Source: an uncultured bacterium (GTDB lineage: Bacteria; Myxococcota_A; Bradymonadia; UBA7976; VGTA01). Taken from it: a stretch of 64,000 nt of DNA. The stretch's first letter is position 1. The number at the start of each line of letters is the position of its first letter. The notes under the pieces are model-generated. The model saw nothing but the letters and a program-made list of their open reading frames with translations. It was not told where the DNA came from and searched no databases. The translations under genes were made by a program, and so were the position numbers. The stretch lies in contig CALSSE010000017.1 in the NCBI GenBank assembly GCA_943788935.1, forward strand, positions 172,001 to 236,000, written 5' to 3'. Shown here piece after piece: positions 25,651-35,900 of the stretch.

Positions 25651-26001
25651 ATGAGTTATGAGATTTATAAGTTAATCCACCTGTGCGGTTTAGGTTTAGT
25701 CGCTTTTGGTTTTGGCGCGTTAGCGATGCGAACGGATGATGCTAGCAAACGAAAAATGGTTAGTATCATACATGGTATAGGCCTCTTCTTGGCCCTCTTA
25801 GGTGGGTTTGGAATGGCCGCTAGACTCAAGATCAGCACGACTGAGCCTTGGGTGATCTTTAAGATCGTGGTCTGGTTAAGTCTTGGAGGGTATTTAGCGC
25901 TCAGTAAACGTAAGCCTGAGCTCGCGAGTAAAGTTCAGGTCGTCCTCGGCCTCTTGGCGGTGGTCGCTGCCTATCTAGGGATCTTCCATAATCAACTTTA
26001 A
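25651..26001 (+). CDS. Small four-helix integral membrane protein
   Basis: The 116-residue protein has about four transmembrane helices (near 7-24, 36-54, 66-83 and 93-112) separated by short Lys/Arg loops. The histidines in LIHLCG and IIHGIG could suggest heme or proton chemistry, but no family is recognised. ATG 25651 has GGAG upstream; an upstream TTG at 25594 would prepend 19 polar residues. It lies 33 bases before wecB. Confidence 0.72.
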   Translation: MSYEIYKLIHLCGLGLVAFGFGALAMRTDDASKRKMVSIIHGIGLFLALLGGFGMAARLKISTTEPWVIFKIVVWLSLGGYLALSKRKPELASKVQVVLGLLAVVAAYLGIFHNQL

Positions 26002-26034
26002 TCAGCGACGCGGTGCCCAGTTAAGGCTAAAATA

Positions 26035-27123
26035 ATGCGTAAGAAGCTCTTAACCGTCGTAGGGGCGAGACCACAGTTCATCAAGGCCTCTGCTATCTCT
26101 CGTTGCATCAGGCGCTCGTCAGCGATCGAAGAGCTGATCGTACATACTGGACAGCATTTTGATGCCAATATGTCAGAGGTTTTCTTTGGAGAGCTAGAGA
26201 TCTCTAAGCCAGCGTATAATCTAGGGATCTCTGGTGGGTCACATGGTCAGATGACTGGAGAGATGCTCCGTAGACTTGAAGAGACGATGATCACCGAAAA
26301 ACCGGATGGAGTCTTGGTATATGGTGACACGAATTCGACCCTCGCCGGCGCCTTAGCGGCGTCTAAATTACATATTCCCACCGCTCATGTTGAGGCAGGG
26401 TTGCGCTCTTTTAATCGGAAGATGCCTGAAGAGGTCAATCGAGTGCTCACCGATCACTGCGCCGAGTGGTTGTTTACGCCAACTGTCGTCGCGACTGAGA
26501 ACTTAAAGCGTGAAGGGATCAGCGCTGAGCGGATCATTGAGGTGGGTGATGTGATGCTAGATGTCGCCTCTTACTACCGATCAAGAGTAAGCTCAAGTCA
26601 CCCTCTATTGACCTCGCTCAAAGTGGATCATCAACCCTTTGTGCTGGCGACGGTACATCGCCAAGAAAACACCGATGACCCTCAACGTCTTCGAGTGATC
26701 TTCACTGCTTTAAGCCTCATCGCTCAAGAGCTCCCTGTGATCTTACCTCTCCACCCCAGAACTAAGAAGCGACTCGCTGAGCATGACTTGACCTCGCTCA
26801 CTTCATCACTTTTGATCACTGACCCCTTGGGTTATATGGAGATGGTAGCCTGTGAGAGTTCTGCAGCGGTTGTGGTGACTGACTCAGGCGGTGTACAAAA
26901 AGAGGCGTTTTTCCACAAGACCCCCTGCGTCACTCTCCGTGATGAGACCGAGTGGCTTGAGCTCGTCGAGAGCGGTTGGAACCGCCTAATCTCTCCTCAA
27001 GACCCTCATGAGATCCTCAAGCAAGTGCGAGCGGCGATCGGGACTAGAGGCGCTCCGATTCATCCCTATGGTCGAGGTGAGTCAGCACAGCATATCCTCG
27101 ATAAACTTACTAATGAACTATAA
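26035..27123 (+). CDS. wecB: UDP-N-acetylglucosamine 2-epimerase (non-hydrolysing)
   Basis: Interconverts UDP-GlcNAc and UDP-ManNAc for surface polysaccharide synthesis. At 362 residues it is family size. Hallmarks in order: VGARPQFIKAS, HTGQHFD, YGDTNSTLAG, HVEAGLRSF, MPEEVNRVLTDH, LATVHRQENTDD and TDSGGVQKEAF. The glycine-rich C-terminal half and GT-B fold are intact. No other polysaccharide gene is directly attached. It may be expressed with the small membrane protein upstream. Confidence 0.93.
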   Translation: MRKKLLTVVGARPQFIKASAISRCIRRSSAIEELIVHTGQHFDANMSEVFFGELEISKPAYNLGISGGSHGQMTGEMLRRLEETMITEKPDGVLVYGDTNSTLAGALAASKLHIPTAHVEAGLRSFNRKMPEEVNRVLTDHCAEWLFTPTVVATENLKREGISAERIIEVGDVMLDVASYYRSRVSSSHPLLTSLKVDHQPFVLATVHRQENTDDPQRLRVIFTALSLIAQELPVILPLHPRTKKRLAEHDLTSLTSSLLITDPLGYMEMVACESSAAVVVTDSGGVQKEAFFHKTPCVTLRDETEWLELVESGWNRLISPQDPHEILKQVRAAIGTRGAPIHPYGRGESAQHILDKLTNEL

Positions 27124-27172
27124 ACAAAAAGATCGTTTAAGTCATGGAATGGTGGCGCCGATATAGGTGTCC

Positions 27173-27195
27173 AAGGGAGTTAGCTCTCTCTTTTT
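27173..27195 (+). terminator. Possible rho-independent terminator after wecB
   Basis: aagggag, loop ttag, ctctct, then a T run (ctttttaa). The stem is six to seven pairs with one G-T pair, so it is weak. It lies about 50 bases after the wecB stop and before the next gene. Confidence 0.35.
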
Positions 27196-27280
27196 AAACT
27201 CGAAACGGCAAACTCATCGCGAGGTGAGGACGCAAAACCAGGGGCCTCTCTGAGGTCGCCCAGTCTCCGAAAGGAAAAGT

Positions 27281-28003
27281 ATGAGATCTCTTACTTTGAT
27301 CAAGGTCTGCTCCCTAGCGCTCACCCTCACGGCCATCTCCTCGAGCGTGTTCGCTCAAGAGAAGGTTATATTTCAGCCTGTTGAGCAGGAGACCGAGCAA
27401 GCGAGAGCGATGTGTTATGGTAAACGCGATCGTTCTCAGTCAGAGACCACTAAGCAGAGTCATCGCTTTCGTGGCTATCTTGACCCCCATCAGTTAGAAG
27501 GTATACTTAGCGAGCGTCAAGGGATTGAGCTTGATCGGATAATCAGCGCTTCTCATCTAATCGTGATGGGAGAGCAATCAATCGCAGAGGTTCAAGAGGT
27601 CGAGATCGTTATTGAGATCAAATCTCTCAATGAGAAGATGCTCAGTATGATCTTATTCCGTTGGTCTCCACGTGATCCTGAGCGGATGGAGCGTCTCGCT
27701 GAGTATCAAGAGAACCTCTCTTTCGTTGATAAAGGCTTGCCAGAGTGTTTGATCGAGGGGCCTCGTTTCGCTGATGATCTCTGTATTTTTGACGTTGAAG
27801 ATGAGGCAGGGGAACTATTAGATAAGCACTTGGGTCGTCTAGGCGATGAGAGGCGAGAGATCGATCAAAAGTCTGTTAGTCAAGGTGTGATCATTGATGT
27901 TCTCTATCGTAGTCAAGCTTATGTTGACTGTAGCGGACGAAACACTCAATCTATAGTGAGAGCTCGCTCAACTAGACCGATATTGAGCCTCAAAAAGCGT
28001 TGA
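27281..28003 (+). CDS. Hypothetical periplasmic protein
   Basis: The 240-residue precursor has a clean signal peptide (cleavage about residue 25 in SSVFAQ). The mature part has no family I recognise. It is acidic in the middle, contains four or five cysteines (CYGKRD, ECLIEG, LCIFDV, VDCSGR) and two predicted alpha/beta segments. GAAAGGAAAAG precedes ATG 27281. Probably the first gene of a short operon with the membrane protein and RNA methylase that follow (28- and -4-base junctions). Confidence 0.72.
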   Translation: MRSLTLIKVCSLALTLTAISSSVFAQEKVIFQPVEQETEQARAMCYGKRDRSQSETTKQSHRFRGYLDPHQLEGILSERQGIELDRIISASHLIVMGEQSIAEVQEVEIVIEIKSLNEKMLSMILFRWSPRDPERMERLAEYQENLSFVDKGLPECLIEGPRFADDLCIFDVEDEAGELLDKHLGRLGDERREIDQKSVSQGVIIDVLYRSQAYVDCSGRNTQSIVRARSTRPILSLKKR

Positions 28004-28030
28004 GCGTTATAAACACGAGAGAGGTCTTAT

Positions 28031-28663
28031 TTGAGCGCTCACAGAGAGCAGATTGTCGTCTCATTAATGTCTCAGTTACTCACACATATTCAAGCAGAGA
28101 TGTTACTTCTCCTCGCCATATATATTGTGCTCTTAGGCTATATTGGCTCTTTAATCCTCAGAGGATGGGCTGGTCGGTCGCCAGATAAGCTCGTCTTCCT
28201 TAAGCACGCTCTTAGATGTTCGACAGAGGCTCAATGTCAAGCAATTCAGCGGGGGAGTATATGGATCAAGCGGTGTAAGCAATGGTTGGTGATGACTTCC
28301 CTTGGTACTTTTCTGTTTGCCGGTGATCTATTGAGCGCCACGATTCAATATATAGAGCATTTAGAGGCTAAGAGTAGGCCGAGCCTGTTATGGCGGTGGA
28401 GCTTTGGTTGGTTGCAAGATCCACAGCGTAACAATAAACTTATCGAGATATGGAAGCTCTATGACACCTTCGAGAGCCTCATATTTTTAGTTTTCCTTAC
28501 CATCGCCGCCCGATGGACATACGCTGACGCTCGCTGTCGACATGGTCGATTTCCCAATTTTTACGTCTTGATGTCCATTATGCTCTGTGTCAACGCTACG
28601 ACCTATTGGGGGTTATGGTATGTATGTGGTGACCTCATTCTCGAGCTAAGCTCAAAGACTTGA
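28031..28663 (+). CDS. Polytopic membrane protein of unknown function
   Basis: The 210-residue product has hydrophobic segments near 22-42, 85-103, 145-160 and 180-200, with basic loops (RCKQWL, RCRHGRF). No known family is recognised. TTG 28031 is kept because GAGAGG stands six bases upstream; ATG 28067 would give a shorter first segment. Its stop overlaps the start of the RNA methylase gene (TTGA), so translation is likely coupled. Confidence 0.68.
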   Translation: MSAHREQIVVSLMSQLLTHIQAEMLLLLAIYIVLLGYIGSLILRGWAGRSPDKLVFLKHALRCSTEAQCQAIQRGSIWIKRCKQWLVMTSLGTFLFAGDLLSATIQYIEHLEAKSRPSLLWRWSFGWLQDPQRNNKLIEIWKLYDTFESLIFLVFLTIAARWTYADARCRHGRFPNFYVLMSIMLCVNATTYWGLWYVCGDLILELSSKT

Positions 28664-29631
28664 ATGAGCTGATGCTCTTTCTTCTCTACCGTACTCCCCT
28701 GTATCTACCCGTCTATCAATTGCAACTGGAATTGATGCTAAACGCGCGATCAGTGGAGTATGGCTTGATGAGCGCTGATCGTCTTATTGACCACTCATTG
28801 CTTAACACCTTAGTCGGTGTACGATTGGTCCTTGATCCTCTGATTCATGCCTCAACACCCGATGAGCTTATTCAAACATTAAGAGAACGATCTCTCAGCT
28901 CTGATGCTTTTGTGATTAATTATCATCGAATCAGTCATCATCCCCAGCGAATACCTTCTCGGCGTCTCTTGGGTCGACTCGCTGTACAGATTGACGGAGA
29001 GATCTCTTTTGACCGGCCTCATACTCGATTTTTATTAGTTGAGACCTCGAGTCGCTACTATCTGACTCGACAGATTCAAGGGTGTTCTCCGCCTTGGGCT
29101 GACTACGCTCAGCGTCCTCATGCTTATAGCGCGGCGCTCTCTACGGAGCTCGCGGGGCTCGCCGTTAATTTGGTCGCTAAGCGTGGGGAGACTCTTATCG
29201 ACCCCACCTGTGGGTCGGGAACGATCGTCTATGAAGCGCTCTCTCGTGGAGTGAGGGCCCGCGGGTCTGACCTAAAATGGCAATGGGTGACGAGAGCGAG
29301 AGAGAACCTGAGCGCTTTTGGCTTTAATCAAGCACCGGCAGGGTTAGGGTCTTCTCTCTTAATCTCCCAAGGAGACGCGCGGTCCATAGATTTTATCGCT
29401 GATGCTATCGTCGCCAATTTACCTTATGGTCGACAAGTATCTTTGAGCGACCACTTACTCAAAGACCTCTTAACCAATATAGCATCAAGAGCTTCACGCT
29501 TCGCTTTCTTTAGCGGGACCCCCTTAGATCTGACGCTCAATGAGATAGGCTATCACAGCGTGATCTCTTTTAATCTGACGCGGCAGACCTCACACCCTCG
29601 ATATTTGACCTTAGCCTCTAACGAGAGGTAA
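28660..29631 (+). CDS. UPF0020/Trm-type RNA N-methyltransferase
   Basis: The C-terminal 170 residues form a SAM-dependent methylase of the tRNA/23S rRNA guanine-N2 family. HAYSAALSTELAGLAVNL precedes motif I DPTCGSGTIVYEAL. GSDLKWQW is the ribose-binding acidic loop, QGDARSID the base-binding one, and ANLPYG the catalytic NPPY-like motif. The N-terminal part (1-150) is shorter than in RlmL and Trm11 and I cannot identify a THUMP domain in it. TTG 28660 overlaps the previous stop; ATG 28672 is an alternative. Target nucleotide unknown. Confidence 0.8.
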   Translation: MNELMLFLLYRTPLYLPVYQLQLELMLNARSVEYGLMSADRLIDHSLLNTLVGVRLVLDPLIHASTPDELIQTLRERSLSSDAFVINYHRISHHPQRIPSRRLLGRLAVQIDGEISFDRPHTRFLLVETSSRYYLTRQIQGCSPPWADYAQRPHAYSAALSTELAGLAVNLVAKRGETLIDPTCGSGTIVYEALSRGVRARGSDLKWQWVTRARENLSAFGFNQAPAGLGSSLLISQGDARSIDFIADAIVANLPYGRQVSLSDHLLKDLLTNIASRASRFAFFSGTPLDLTLNEIGYHSVISFNLTRQTSHPRYLTLASNER

Positions 29632-29645
29632 CAAAGGTAAACCTA

Positions 29646-29793
29646 TGGCCTTTGATACCTTAAACCTAAGGCCTCTGATACCTTAAACCTCAGGCCTCTG
29701 ATACCTTAAACCTCAGGCCTCAACCTCAGGCCTCTGATACCTTGGCCTCTGATACCCTAAACCGCCTTAAACCTAAGGCCTCTGATACCTTAA
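29646..29793. repeat. About 23-bp irregular tandem repeat array
   Basis: Units based on ggcctctgataccttaaacct repeat six to seven times with internal deletions (truncated copies such as caacctcagg and ataccttggcc). They lie between the RNA methylase and the crotonase gene. The irregular mix of full and partial units points to slippage or unequal recombination. Confidence 0.9.
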
Positions 29794-29823
29794 GTCTCCT
29801 ACTGCTAAACGAGAGGATTAAAC

Positions 29824-30636
29824 ATGACATCAAGAGAATCAATGAGTGAAGAGAGAGTGCTACTGACGATTGATCAGGGCATCGCGGAGGTAAAGTTAAA
29901 TAGGCCAGAGAAGCGAAACGCCCTTGATTTAGAGATGTTTGAAGCTCTCATTAATATAGGGAAACAGATCTCTTTACGTCGTGACATTCGTGTGGTGATC
30001 CTCTGCGGTGAAGGTCCCTCGTTTTGTGCGGGGCTCGACTTTATGTCGATGATGTCGCTCAAAGGAGGCGTAGAGCATATGCTCTCTAGAGACGATGAGA
30101 GTCCGGCTAATCTCGCTCAACGCGCGGCGTGGATTTGGGTGGAGTTACCTATTCCAGTGATCGCTGCTCTCCAAGGTGCTGTATACGGTGGAGGACTGCA
30201 GGTTGCGCTTGGGGCGGATATGCGCTTTGTCGCTCCTGATACAAAGTTATCGGTGATGGAGACTAAATGGGGTCTATGTCCTGACATGAGCCTCTCTAAA
30301 ACCCTCACTCCTCTTGTTGGCTTAGATGTCGCCAAACGCTTGACTTATACCGGTGAGGTGGTGAACGCGGAGCGGGCCTTAGAGATAGGCTTAGTGACTG
30401 AAGTATGTGATGATCCGATGGCTGAAGCTCGATCGATCGCCTCACGCATCGCCGCTCGGTCGCCTCATGCGATTCGCGCTTGTAAGACCTTACTAAATGA
30501 GGGACCTAGACTCTCTGTCCAAGAGGCATTTCAACTTGAGGAGAGTCTACAGCGCGCCTTGATCGCTAGCCCTAATCAGGTAGAGGCTATGCAAGCCAAT
30601 TTTATGAAGCGCGCACCGGTCTTTCAGGATCCTTAA
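29824..30636 (+). CDS. Enoyl-CoA hydratase/isomerase family protein
   Basis: This 270-residue crotonase starts IAEVKLNRPEKRNALD. It has the oxyanion-hole motifs FCAGLDFMSM and GAVYGGGLQVALGADMRF, and ETKWGLCPDMSLSKTL in the active-site loop. In the standard hydratase the second acidic residue sits at the position of Pro-Asp-Met here; this PDM type occurs in dienoyl-CoA isomerase-like proteins. GAGAGGA lies seven bases before ATG 29824. Likely supports breakdown of unsaturated fatty acids together with the 20.9-25.5 kb operon. Exact reaction uncertain. Confidence 0.85.
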   Translation: MTSRESMSEERVLLTIDQGIAEVKLNRPEKRNALDLEMFEALINIGKQISLRRDIRVVILCGEGPSFCAGLDFMSMMSLKGGVEHMLSRDDESPANLAQRAAWIWVELPIPVIAALQGAVYGGGLQVALGADMRFVAPDTKLSVMETKWGLCPDMSLSKTLTPLVGLDVAKRLTYTGEVVNAERALEIGLVTEVCDDPMAEARSIASRIAARSPHAIRACKTLLNEGPRLSVQEAFQLEESLQRALIASPNQVEAMQANFMKRAPVFQDP

Positions 30637-30658
30637 GCATGAGTGAACCACTCGTCGA

Positions 30659-32536
30659 TCACTCTATTCCTCTGAGAAGGTTGAGCTCATTAAGCTGCTG
30701 ACAGCGACCCATCCTGATGGGAATATTAAAGAGATTAGGAGAGACGCTCCACTCCATGATTTGGCCTTCATCAATAGAGGGCGATTCAGTAGAGCGATAA
30801 GCAGGCCAAGCTAATTCAGGTAGGCTTGGGTCCCCAGTCCGAGCGAAGTTGATCCAAGAATCGCTCATCTGTAAGCTCAGCTGCTTATCCTCTTCACTCG
30901 CTGATGCTCCATATAATTCGAGATGAGAGTTATTGAAGACAAAGGGGATCTCTAAGGCATGAGTCGCGCCGAGGAGAGAGGGGAGACCGCTAGAGAGGGT
31001 GTGAGTGAAGTGGTATACCCATATGTTGGCGTCTTGATCGCGGTTATTATCACTCACTGTAGCAGCGAATTTTAGCTTAGGGCAGATAAAGATCAGATCA
31101 CTTAGTAATGCGTTATAGGCGGCTCTCGCTTCTTGATCATCTTCAGCAGGATAGAGGTTAAATATGCTGTTCGCTAAGAGTCCGAAACCTCCCTCTACTG
31201 AGGATTGATAAAAGTCTAGATCAATGGGTAAATTGAAGGTGAAGAGCGTCATCTCATCGGCATTAGAGCCGATTAATATGCTCGGTGGATCAAGCGCCCC
31301 GTCGCGAATCATTTGGTCAGGTCTCCCCTTAATGAGAACGCCATCCGTAACCGGACCAAGCTGAGGGAGCCCTAATATGCTCTCTCCTCCAGCGCTTGCG
31401 CTGCTGATGACTGTCTCTAGGGGAACGGTCGATAAACATTCATGTAATTCGACACCAGAGAGCCCTGCGCAGCCCATAGATTCAAGCGAAGTAGCGGCGC
31501 TCTGCTCTACCACGGTCGTTGCGAGCTCTTCTCCTCTCTCTCCGAGCGCCACAAAGCCGTTGCATCCCCCACCACTTTGGATGATGACACGCTCGAAGAG
31601 GCCCTCAGATAGTGATGACCCTAAGAGCGCACAGATGGAGAAGCCCCCGGCGGACTCTCCGAACACGGTTACATTATCGGGGTCTCCTCCAAAGTCTCTG
31701 ATGTGGTCTTGTACCCATCGCAACGCGAGGACTTGATCTTGGATTCCAAAATTGCCGACTTGTCGGGCATGAGTTAACTCGTCTGACTCCCCTTGAAAGC
31801 CGCTCACCTCATTATTCGCTAATCGACGAGTATTTAGAAATCCGAGCAGACCGAGTCGATAGTTGACCGTGACAACGACGACCTCACCACGAGCAGCGAG
31901 ATGAGCCCCGTTATAAAGATTAAAACTGCCAGAGCCGGCGACGAAGCCTCCACCATGGATCCATACCATCACTGGCTTAGAGGAAGTAGTAGAGAGCTCT
32001 GTACCGCTGTTATCTGCGGGCACCCAGATGTTAAGGGAGAGACAATCTTCAGATTGGACTGACTCTTCTTGGGCGAGGAGCCCATCTTGAGGGCATGCCG
32101 CGCCGAAATTATGGGCGATGAGTGTATTATCCCATGATGTTACCTGCTGGGGAGGTTTAAATCGTAGTTCACCGGTTGGTGGGATGGCATAGGGAATTCC
32201 CTTGAAGGCGATAGTCGCTCCGAGGCTGCTCTCTTCTATGACCCCTTCGATGATACCGAGCGAGAGCTCTACCCGTGTAGATCGGTTTACGGCAGTCTCT
32301 GCCCCGGCAGTCTCTGCCCCAGCAGTCTCTGCCCCAGCAGTCTCTGCCCCAGCAGTCTCTGCCCCAGCAGTCTCTGCCCCAGCAGTCTCTGCCCCAGCAG
32401 TCTCTGCACTGGCGAGATCATTTCTCTCAGTAGTGTCCGATGAGTTTTGCTCACACCCCCAGAGTGTCAGACTTAAAATAATTAGTTGGGGAAGAGGAGC
32501 TAAGTAAGGGATATATTGGCGAATGGGATACTTAAT
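30659..32536 (-). CDS. Carboxylesterase (type B) lipoprotein, proposed ATT start
   Basis: This alpha/beta hydrolase of the esterase/lipase type B family is 625 residues from the proposed start. The catalytic set is Ser295 in GESAGG, Glu428 in GSNADEMTL and His526 in GATHALEIPF; the oxyanion loop is WIHGGGFVAGS. N-terminal family motifs (AFKGIPYAIPP, SEDCLSLNIWVP) lie upstream of the first GTG (32023), so the gene must start earlier. In frame upstream are an (AGAET)8 linker, a lipobox TLWGC (Cys28) and a signal peptide, with no ATG, GTG or TTG. ATT 32534-32536, preceded by GGAG with seven bases between, fits. Substrate unknown. Confidence 0.83.
   Translation of the reverse strand: MKYPIRQYIPYLAPLPQLIILSLTLWGCEQNSSDTTERNDLASAETAGAETAGAETAGAETAGAETAGAETAGAETAGAETAVNRSTRVELSLGIIEGVIEESSLGATIAFKGIPYAIPPTGELRFKPPQQVTSWDNTLIAHNFGAACPQDGLLAQEESVQSEDCLSLNIWVPADNSGTELSTTSSKPVMVWIHGGGFVAGSGSFNLYNGAHLAARGEVVVVTVNYRLGLLGFLNTRRLANNEVSGFQGESDELTHARQVGNFGIQDQVLALRWVQDHIRDFGGDPDNVTVFGESAGGFSICALLGSSLSEGLFERVIIQSGGGCNGFVALGERGEELATTVVEQSAATSLESMGCAGLSGVELHECLSTVPLETVISSASAGGESILGLPQLGPVTDGVLIKGRPDQMIRDGALDPPSILIGSNADEMTLFTFNLPIDLDFYQSSVEGGFGLLANSIFNLYPAEDDQEARAAYNALLSDLIFICPKLKFAATVSDNNRDQDANIWVYHFTHTLSSGLPSLLGATHALEIPFVFNNSHLELYGASASEEDKQLSLQMSDSWINFARTGDPSLPELAWPAYRSTESPSIDEGQIMEWSVSPNLFNIPIRMGRCQQLNELNLLRGIE
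32292..32411. repeat. 15-bp tandem repeat encoding AGAET, eight copies
   Basis: The unit gcagtctctgcccca repeats eight times with a change in the first and last copy. On the minus strand it encodes the linker between the lipobox and the esterase domain. Confidence 0.95.
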
Positions 32537-32966
32537 AGGTGATCTCCAGTCAAAGAAGGGTTCTAGATCAACAAAGCGATCATGATAATCAACACATGGT
32601 TAGATGAAGATGGATTAATAAGGATGGGTACATACGATAACGATGAGTCACCGTAAAAAACAATTATAAGACTGTTAAGACATATTTTTCAGGTCGTCGA
32701 CTCCTGTTTACACACTGCTCATCATCACCGTGAACATTTGTTGATAATAGATCATGGTTCCCTCTTTATTGAGAGTTGAGATGAGTCCAATGTTTCATCT
32801 CGTTTGATTCTTCAATGATGGGAATGAACGTCATGTAGCTTATTTTAATAGGTTTTTTCTTCTTGTTGTTTGGTGATCGAAAAGAGGGAATGGGAGTTGG
32901 CATTAAGTATGCAGAAGACACTCATACTTTCCCCACTCTCAACCTTCTTTTCATTGGAGGACCAGC
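32537..32966. other. Divergent intergenic region, no gene seen
   Basis: An A/T-rich stretch separates the esterase gene (minus) from the beta-propeller lipoprotein gene (plus). It must carry both promoters. I see no repeat block and no RNA gene. GGAGGA stands just before ATG 32967. Confidence 0.5.
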
Positions 32967-35900
32967 ATGAACACATCTCTGAAGTATAAACCTCAAATAC
33001 AAATAAAACAGGGCCACATTCCCCTCTCGGTCTCACTGTTTTCCTCTCTCTTTCTCTTCTCTACTCTCTCTATACTTGGGTGTGGACCTAACGGTGATGG
33101 AGGAGTAGAGGTCAATGATCCTGTTGTTCCAGTGGACGATGCTCCGGGTATCCGAGCGAATAAACCTATTTTTAATAATGGGCGGCAAGAGGTTGAGGTC
33201 GGTCAGAGCGAGTTTATCTCTGCCTCTGGTGAGCGTGGGATGAACGCTGGGAGAGCTGATGAAGATTCAGTTTCTGCTGAATCCGCTGAGCAAGACTCTA
33301 ATGATGATCGAACTGTGGAAGAGGGTGATATCTATCGAGTGATCAACGGTGGATTGATGGCTAACCTTAACTCTTATAGGGGTTTACAGTTGATCGACAT
33401 CTCCGAGCCTAGCGCTCCAAGGATTATTAGCCGATTACCGCTAGCAGGTACCCCTGTAGAGATGTATTTTATGGAGGGCTATGCGGTAGTATTGATGAAT
33501 AATTGGTGGGGGTATTGGGGAGTGCGTAATGATATTAACGTTGAACAATTTAATGGAGGTTTGGCAGCGTTAATCGATATCAGAGATACTGAACATCCGG
33601 TATTGGTGAGCACTCAGCCGGTTCCGGGGAATATCACCACGAGTCGACTCACTAGAGGCATGGGAGGAGACGCTCTCTTTGTCGTCGCTAATAGTTGGGA
33701 TGATAATGGAAGCACTACGATCCTCCGTAGCTTCAGCGTTGAGACCTCTGATACGGTTGAGCTGACACCGGCGAGTGAAGTCGACCTCGGGGGGTATGTC
33801 GCTGATATTCAAGCGACCCCAAGCACACTCCTCATCGCCAGGCAGCAGGGGTGGTGGCATAATGATAATGACTGGGAAGGCACTTATGTAAGCCTCATCG
33901 ATATCTCAGATCCTAGCGGTAGGGTGGTAGAAGGTGGAGACGTTCAGGTGCGAGGTTATGTGCGTCGTAAAACTGATATGCACATCAAGAATGGTGTTCT
34001 ACGTGTGGTGAGTAGTGATTGGGATATGGGGTCTAGTGTCGCGACGTGGAATATTGACGACATTCAAAATCCTGTGCCTATCGACGACGCTTTATTTGGC
34101 GAGGGAGAGGACCTCTATGCGAGCCTCTTTATGGGTGATCGTGCCTTCTTTGTGACTTATCGGAGGGTAGATCCATTTCATGCTTTCTCTATTGATTCAG
34201 AGGGTCTTATTGAGGAAAGAACAGAATATATCATCTCGGGATGGAATGACTTCTTTCGACCGACCTTCAATCAGAGTCGTCTGATCGGAATCGGGATTGA
34301 TGACCAAGTTGAGGGGCAGAGAAGATCAAGTATCGCGGTGAGTCTCTACACCACGTCTCTAGAAGAGAGTGAGCCGTTTATCGCTCGCGCTCATGGTGAT
34401 CTCAATGGGTGGTCTTGGTCCGAGGCGAGATGGGATGATCGCGCCTTCTCTGTGATTGAGAACGCGGTCTCTGTGATGAGTCCTGATGGGTATAATGAGA
34501 CAGGTCTAGTGCTCTTGCCCTTCTCAGGCTATGACCGAGGTACTGAGAATGAGAGAGGGGGATGGCGCAGTGGTGTTCAACTCTTCTCCTTCTCTGACCA
34601 GAGCGTCACTGCGCGAGGGGTGATGAGCCATAATAGCCCAGTACGTAGAAGTTTTGAGCCCGAAGAGGGGGTTGTCGGTAATCTCTCAGAGCTGAGCCTC
34701 AGCTTATATGATCGTGGCGATCTCGATGAGCCCTCAATCCTCGGACAAATTGATCTCGCCCCCGATGTGAGCCGCATCTACTTTTTTGGAGAAGGTCCAG
34801 CGCGGTATCCAGTTCGCTTTCAAGGGTCGAATGATGCCTTCTATGGATGGCGGTATAACAACAATCAAGAGATGGCTTCTGCTCAACTTCATGTACTCCC
34901 TGTCGGCTCCGATGTCGACCATGCTAAGCCTATTGTGACGATCGATGTACCAGGACGAGCAGACTTACTCCAAGATGGAGACACCCTCTATGTCATCAAC
35001 GATCGATATGTCCTTGATGAGGACTCAGAAGAGTATCAGAGGTCAATAGACCTAAGCGTGATCGACTTTAGTGATCCTACCGCTCCCCGTGAGCGAGGTT
35101 CACTCGATCTCAGTGAGATCGTCGAGGGGTATGATACTTTCTATAAGTACGGTTATGACTATTGGGGATGCTGGGGGATGGGCTACTATTGGTGGGGCAG
35201 ACCACAGCTTGAGGTTTACCCTGTTGAGAGCGGTTTAGCGGTTAAGACCTTAGAGGCACAAGAGAGCTCTTTGGGAGAGTTTGAGAGTTGCTATCTCTCT
35301 ACTTACGATTATGAGTCAGAGCTGAGCGAATATTACACCGATGATCTAGCTGTTTGCGATATGTATGATTACAGGAGCGAAGAGAGCAGCTGCCAAGCGC
35401 TCAATGGCTATGCCACTTGCTCACGTTTTGAAGGAGGGGAGTTCACTTGTCGAGGAGAGATCAGACGATGTGTTTACACGGCCGATGAAGGCTTTTATCA
35501 AAATGATGAGTGCGAGGTGTTAGAGGCAATTGATTATGTTGAGATCGCTAACCGGATGTCGCGTCGCGATGAATGCCACAGTTATGAGCGTACTCGTCAA
35601 TGGGGCTCTATGCGACTCAGCTTTGTCGATATGCGTGACCCTGATGAGCCTGTCTTAAGAGCTCAACTGATCGCTCCTGAACATGAGAACTTTGAGGGCT
35701 TGATCATCCAAGAAGATGAGCTCTTCTACTCCTACAGCGTACCCGTTAATGTCGATGGAGATGACATCAGTTATGTACGCCATTTTACCCGCTCTATTAA
35801 TCACCAAGAAATGGATGAGCCCCAGTTTAATGTAGCGATTAATCTCCCTGGTAAATTACTGCTGAAGCGTGGCGATCTAGTGATCAGCCGTGACTCCATT

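Noticed and set aside
32202..32507. Plus-strand frame of SAPAV repeats
   Set aside because: Opposite-strand shadow of the AGAET array in the esterase gene, which has clear family motifs.
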